Shown: piece by piece, positions 5,569 to 7,741 of the stretch
Layout: every line of letters starts with the position of its first letter
Numbering within the stretch: the first letter of the stretch is position 1
Source of the DNA: Pseudomonadota bacterium
GTDB taxonomy: Bacteria; BMS3Abin14
Direction of reading: 5' to 3'
DNA: 7,741 nt
Assembly: GCA_030636965.1 (NCBI GenBank)
Contig: DAOVVW010000031.1
Span: forward strand, 1-7,741
The notes under the pieces: model-generated
What the model saw: only the letters and a program-made list of their open reading frames with translations
What the model was told of the DNA's origin: nothing
Databases searched by the model: none
Translations under genes and position numbers: made by a program

Positions 5569-6354
5569 TTAAAGGAGGGGGTGGGAAGTTGAAAATAGAA
5601 GTCCCAGACCCAGATATGTGAACAGAACCAGTATGAAACCGGCAACTGCAAGGATGTTCAGGGGCCATCCCTCCCACGCCGGCCTGTTCCTCACATGAAG
5701 AACACCCGAGTAATAGAACCAAAGGATCCAGGACCAGATACCCTTGATCCGCCAGGTCCAATAGGATCCCCAGGCAAGGTATGCCCAGAGGCTTCCAGCG
5801 ATCATGGTCCAGGTGAACAGGATGTATCCTATGTACAGGCTCTCATCCAGCATCCTCCTGGTGCCTCCCTCAAAGGATATTTCTGCTCCAGCCAGCCTGT
5901 AACATCCCAGTATGGCCCCCAAACCGAACAAGCCGTACGCCGCGAAGGAGGTCGCGATGTGGATCATAAACAGGGGCGTATCGAGGGCGGGGATGAGAGG
6001 AGCCACAGCCCTCGGCCCCTTCATTGCCAACATCAATGAAAGAACCGCAAAAAGCATGGAGGCAGGCAGGAGCTTGCCGGCACCGTACCTCAGATAAAAG
6101 TACAGGGTGAGGGCTACCACCCAGAAGGTCAGAAAATGCTGGGTCTCGAAAAGTCCGGTAACCGGCAGGTGTCCACCGGCTCCCCACCTGAGCAGGAGCT
6201 GAGCCGTCTGAAAGGCCAAACCAAGAGTTGCGATCCACACAGCTGTGATACCAGGAATCTTGTTTGAGACCCGCGACAGGAACCAGGCAGCAAGGGACAG
6301 CACATAGCAGCCAAGTGCGGTGAAGTGCAATATGTTCCAGAGTGTGGTGGGCAT
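5569..6354 (-). CDS. ccsA: Cytochrome c biogenesis protein CcsA (ResC), variant WWD motif
   Basis: The 261-residue polytopic membrane protein has about eight hydrophobic segments. His132 (LFMIHIATSF, 128-137) and His220 (YSGVLHVR, 216-223) flank a tryptophan-rich segment, as in the CcsA/CcmC/CcmF haem-handling family. Between them lies WGSYWTWRIKGIW (195-207): the Trp and Tyr pattern and Lys204 are kept, but the usual WDPKE reads WRIKG. There is no sign of a frameshift, because conserved sequence continues in frame on both sides. It works with ResB in System II haem export and ligation. The ATG is preceded by AGGG (3-4 nt spacing), and the upstream leader is a heptad array. It heads the minus-strand unit ccsA-resB-yrfG-GNAT. 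Family is secure; activity with the altered motif is unknown. Confidence 0.9.
   Translation of the reverse strand: MPTTLWNILHFTALGCYVLSLAAWFLSRVSNKIPGITAVWIATLGLAFQTAQLLLRWGAGGHLPVTGLFETQHFLTFWVVALTLYFYLRYGAGKLLPASMLFAVLSLMLAMKGPRAVAPLIPALDTPLFMIHIATSFAAYGLFGLGAILGCYRLAGAEISFEGGTRRMLDESLYIGYILFTWTMIAGSLWAYLAWGSYWTWRIKGIWSWILWFYYSGVLHVRNRPAWEGWPLNILAVAGFILVLFTYLGLGLLFSTSHPLL
5734..5772 (-). other. Altered WWD (haem-handling) signature inside ccsA
   Basis: The bases encode residues 195-207, WGSYWTWRIKGIW. Family members usually read W-G-x-Y-W-x-W-D-P-K-E at this site. Here Asp, Pro and Glu are replaced by Arg202, Ile203 and Gly205, while the three aromatic positions and the Lys remain. Confidence 0.75.
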
Positions 6355-6361
6355 TTTCCCT

Positions 6362-6403
6362 GTTCAACGTTCAAAGTTCAAAGTTTAATGTCTAATGTTC
6401 TAA
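6362..6403. repeat. Six-unit heptad array upstream of ccsA
   Basis: Six exact 7-bp units begin with G at 6362, 6369, 6376, 6383, 6390 and 6397: gttcaac, gttcaaa, gttcaaa, gtttaat, gtctaat, gttctaa. On the ccsA sense strand the last units read TTTGAAC, GTTGAAC and run into the AGGG ribosome-binding site, so the array would form the end of the mRNA leader. The rest of the gap (6404-6587) is AT-rich, with no gene and no convincing minus-strand promoter that I can see. Confidence 0.7.
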
Positions 6404-6539
6404 ACCCAATATCAAAATAACTATAAGCTATAATAAAAAAAGCAAGTATAGACGATACGGTACTTGAAAGGTAAATGTTTCAAGGACACCAGACCAGACA
6501 GGGCAGGATTATTATGACAATAGCAAGCAAAACGAGAAA

Positions 6540-6548
6540 TGATATAAT
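6540..6548 (+). promoter_or_regulatory. Extended -10 promoter for the sterol-desaturase-family gene
   Basis: TGATATAAT is a perfect extended -10 element: TG, one base, then TATAAT at 6543-6548. No good -35 hexamer lies 16-18 bases upstream, which is common for extended -10 promoters. Transcription would begin near 6555, about 33 bases before the GTG start at 6588. A second TATAAT at 6429-6434 has no matching -35 box. Confidence 0.5.
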
Positions 6549-6587
6549 TAGAGATCGAACCCCTCTGCAATTACGGGATGTAAACGA

Positions 6588-7487
6588 GTGGGGACTCGCC
6601 ATGTTTATCAGCTCCGGAAAGCAGGTGTTCGTTCCGTGAATGAAAGTCACTTAAGAATCCTCAGCATTGCTGTTTTCGCCATCGGATACGTGGTTATTAT
6701 CATTGCGGAGATGGCAGCTCCCCTGAGGGACCGCAAAAAGTCCCTGGTCAGTCGCCTGCCCACCAACGCAGGTCTAACCCTTCTGGCATTTATTACAGGT
6801 GCATTTATCGTCAGGCCTGTAGCACTGTGGGCGTCGTTGTGGTCCTCAAAAAACTCTATCGGACTGCTTCACACCGTCCATCTCCCCGGCTGGCTCAACT
6901 TCATCGCTGCTTTCATGCTTATGGATCTTACATTTTACTATTGGCACCGGATTAACCACACGGTTCATCTCCTCTGGCGTTTTCACAGCGTTCACCACAT
7001 AGATCCCGACCTTGATGTAACGACATCTTTCAGATTTCACTTTGGGGAAATACTCTATTCCACAGTTTTCAGGGTACTTCAGGTCAGTTTATTAGGAATA
7101 GGACCTGTCACTTACGTTGCATACGAGCTCATTTTTACGGGCGCCACGTTATTTCACCACAGCAACCTGAGGATACCTGTCGACATTGAAAGGCGTCTTA
7201 ATCGGGTGATCGTCACTCCAAGAATGCACGGCATTCACCACTCCGTTGTGAGGCGTGAACTGAATTCCAATTATTCGGTTATATTCCGGTGGTGGGATAC
7301 CATCAATGGAAGCCTGTTGCTCAACATCCCTCAGTCTGCTATCAACATCGGGGTGGGCAGATACCAGAACCCCGAAGACAACAGTTTTTTCAAGCTCCTG
7401 GCTCTGCCTTTCAGGGCTTTTACCAGGGAACGTGCGTCAGGCAGGCCTCGATTTGGAGCTTCGGGTAGAAATGTGCTTGCGGAATAA
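6588..7487 (+). CDS. Sterol desaturase / fatty acid hydroxylase superfamily membrane oxygenase
   Basis: The 299-residue membrane protein has the histidine clusters that hold the di-iron centre of this superfamily: HRINH (120-124, HX3H), HSVHH (133-137, HX2HH), HGIHH (214-218, HX2HH), plus the intermediate HFGE (151-154) and FHHSN (189-193). Hydrophobic segments lie at about 23-42, 60-82, 103-118 and 157-185. Such enzymes use O2 to hydroxylate or desaturate lipids; bacterial members act on diverse and mostly unknown lipids, so a sterol substrate should not be assumed. The start is ambiguous: GTG at 6588 has GGGA nine bases upstream, while GTG at 6636 (codon 17) has an AGG ten bases upstream and lies closer to the first membrane segment. 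Both are GTG. It is divergent from ccsA and followed by a heptad array rather than a clear terminator. Confidence 0.88.
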   Translation: MGTRHVYQLRKAGVRSVNESHLRILSIAVFAIGYVVIIIAEMAAPLRDRKKSLVSRLPTNAGLTLLAFITGAFIVRPVALWASLWSSKNSIGLLHTVHLPGWLNFIAAFMLMDLTFYYWHRINHTVHLLWRFHSVHHIDPDLDVTTSFRFHFGEILYSTVFRVLQVSLLGIGPVTYVAYELIFTGATLFHHSNLRIPVDIERRLNRVIVTPRMHGIHHSVVRRELNSNYSVIFRWWDTINGSLLLNIPQSAINIGVGRYQNPEDNSFFKLLALPFRAFTRERASGRPRFGASGRNVLAE

Positions 7488-7491
7488 TCAA

Positions 7492-7553
7492 GTTGTTGGT
7501 TGTTAGTGGTTAGTTGATAGTTAACTTTGAACATTGAACCTTGAACGTTGAAC
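7492..7553. repeat. Nine-unit heptad array with an in-phase change of unit
   Basis: From 7492 the units are gttgttg, gttgtta, gtggtta, gttgata, gttaact, ttgaaca, ttgaacc, ttgaacg, ttgaacg. The 7-bp phase is never broken, although the unit changes from GTTGNTA to TTGAACN at about 7527. It starts 4 bases after the desaturase stop and ends about 15 bases before the next start codon, filling the gap between two co-directional genes. The reverse complement of the second half matches the array at 6362. Confidence 0.75.
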
Positions 7554-7568
7554 GCAAAAACAATACAG

Positions 7569-7741
7569 ATGTCCAAACCAGAAAAACAGAAACCAAACAG
7601 ACTTATCAAGGAAAAAAGCCCGTACCTTCGCCAGCACGCCTATAATCCGGTGGACTGGTATCCCTGGTCTGCCCAGGCCTTTCTGAAAGCCACCTCCCAG
7701 GACAGACCTATCTTCCTGTCCATCGGCTACTCCACCTGTCA
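7569..7741 (+). CDS. DUF255 thioredoxin-fold protein (YyaL/SPATA20 family), 5' part only
   Basis: Fifty-seven codons and two bases are visible before the right edge. After a short basic lead, the segment [21 protein letters not shown] (residues 10-30, split here as [10 protein letters not shown] and [11 protein letters not shown]), then PW, then [11 protein letters not shown] (47-57) matches the highly conserved start of the DUF255 family, full-length members of which run to roughly 600-700 residues. Cys57 is the first cysteine of the expected CHWCH redox motif; the next two bases, CA, fit the following His. Cellular role is unsettled in bacteria; the N-terminal domain is thioredoxin-like and the rest resembles an alpha/alpha glycosidase-type barrel. 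There is no Shine-Dalgarno before the ATG, and a heptad array precedes it. Confidence 0.9.
   Translation, partial: MSKPEKQKPNRLIKEKSPYLRQHAYNPVDWYPWSAQAFLKATSQDRPIFLSIGYSTC

Noticed and set aside
5552..5761. N-terminal extension of ResB by 70 residues in the same open frame
   Set aside because: It lies inside ccsA on the same strand, its translation is rich in Cys, Gly and Pro without family likeness, and ResB proteins begin near the MNYQEKK start followed by the first membrane helix.
5870..6367. A 165-residue open frame on the minus strand overlapping ccsA
   Set aside because: It is out of frame with a strongly supported CcsA protein, and its His/Arg/Cys-rich translation has no domain character.
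6545..6600. tRNA-like string (rc contains GGGGTTCGATC, similar to a T-arm)
   Set aside because: The five-base stem around the loop does not pair, and no acceptor, D or anticodon arm can be drawn.

Overview
The window looks like ordinary chromosomal DNA from a Gram-negative, c-type-cytochrome-using bacterium. A Desulfobacterota/deltaproteobacterial-type lineage is plausible: System II (ResB/CcsA) cytochrome c maturation, TrmJ, a YrfG-like nucleotidase and a DUF3147 protein occur together. That placement is an inference, and no rRNA or other marker confirms it. Base composition looks intermediate and similar across the genes. There is no sign of a prophage, insertion sequence, CRISPR array or defence island.

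Layout. Block A (1-2093, minus strand) reads trmJ > TlpA/ResA-like thioredoxin > DUF3147 membrane protein > Nudix hydrolase, which runs off the left edge. Gaps are 14 and 4 nt, followed by an 8-nt overlap, so it is very probably one operon. A gap of 263 nt then holds a heptad array, a perfect GC-rich hairpin, a small inverted repeat and a good sigma70 promoter for a plus-strand secreted AMIN-like protein (2357-3133). That gene converges on block B (3225-6354, minus strand), which reads ccsA > resB > YrfG-like HAD nucleotidase > GNAT acetyltransferase with gaps of 17, 10 and 4 nt. A second divergent gap (6355-6587) separates ccsA from a plus-strand sterol-desaturase-family membrane oxygenase (6588-7487). 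The 5' end of a DUF255 thioredoxin-fold protein follows and is cut by the right edge.

How the genes fit together. CcsA and ResB form the haem delivery and ligation complex of System II. The thioredoxin-like protein of block A has the layout of the apocytochrome reductant (ResA/CcsX role), though it lies in a different transcription unit. The remaining genes are housekeeping or of unknown substrate: tRNA modification, nucleotide hydrolysis and acetylation.

Most notable structure. Four of the five strand-switch or gene-boundary gaps contain degenerate arrays with a strict 7-bp period, in several sequence flavours. One array of nine consecutive heptads changes flavour midway without losing phase, and one convergent gap holds two opposed arrays that could fold into a long hairpin. 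CcsA also lacks the usual Asp-Pro and Glu of its WWD signature. I did not find a convincing multi-gene novel system.
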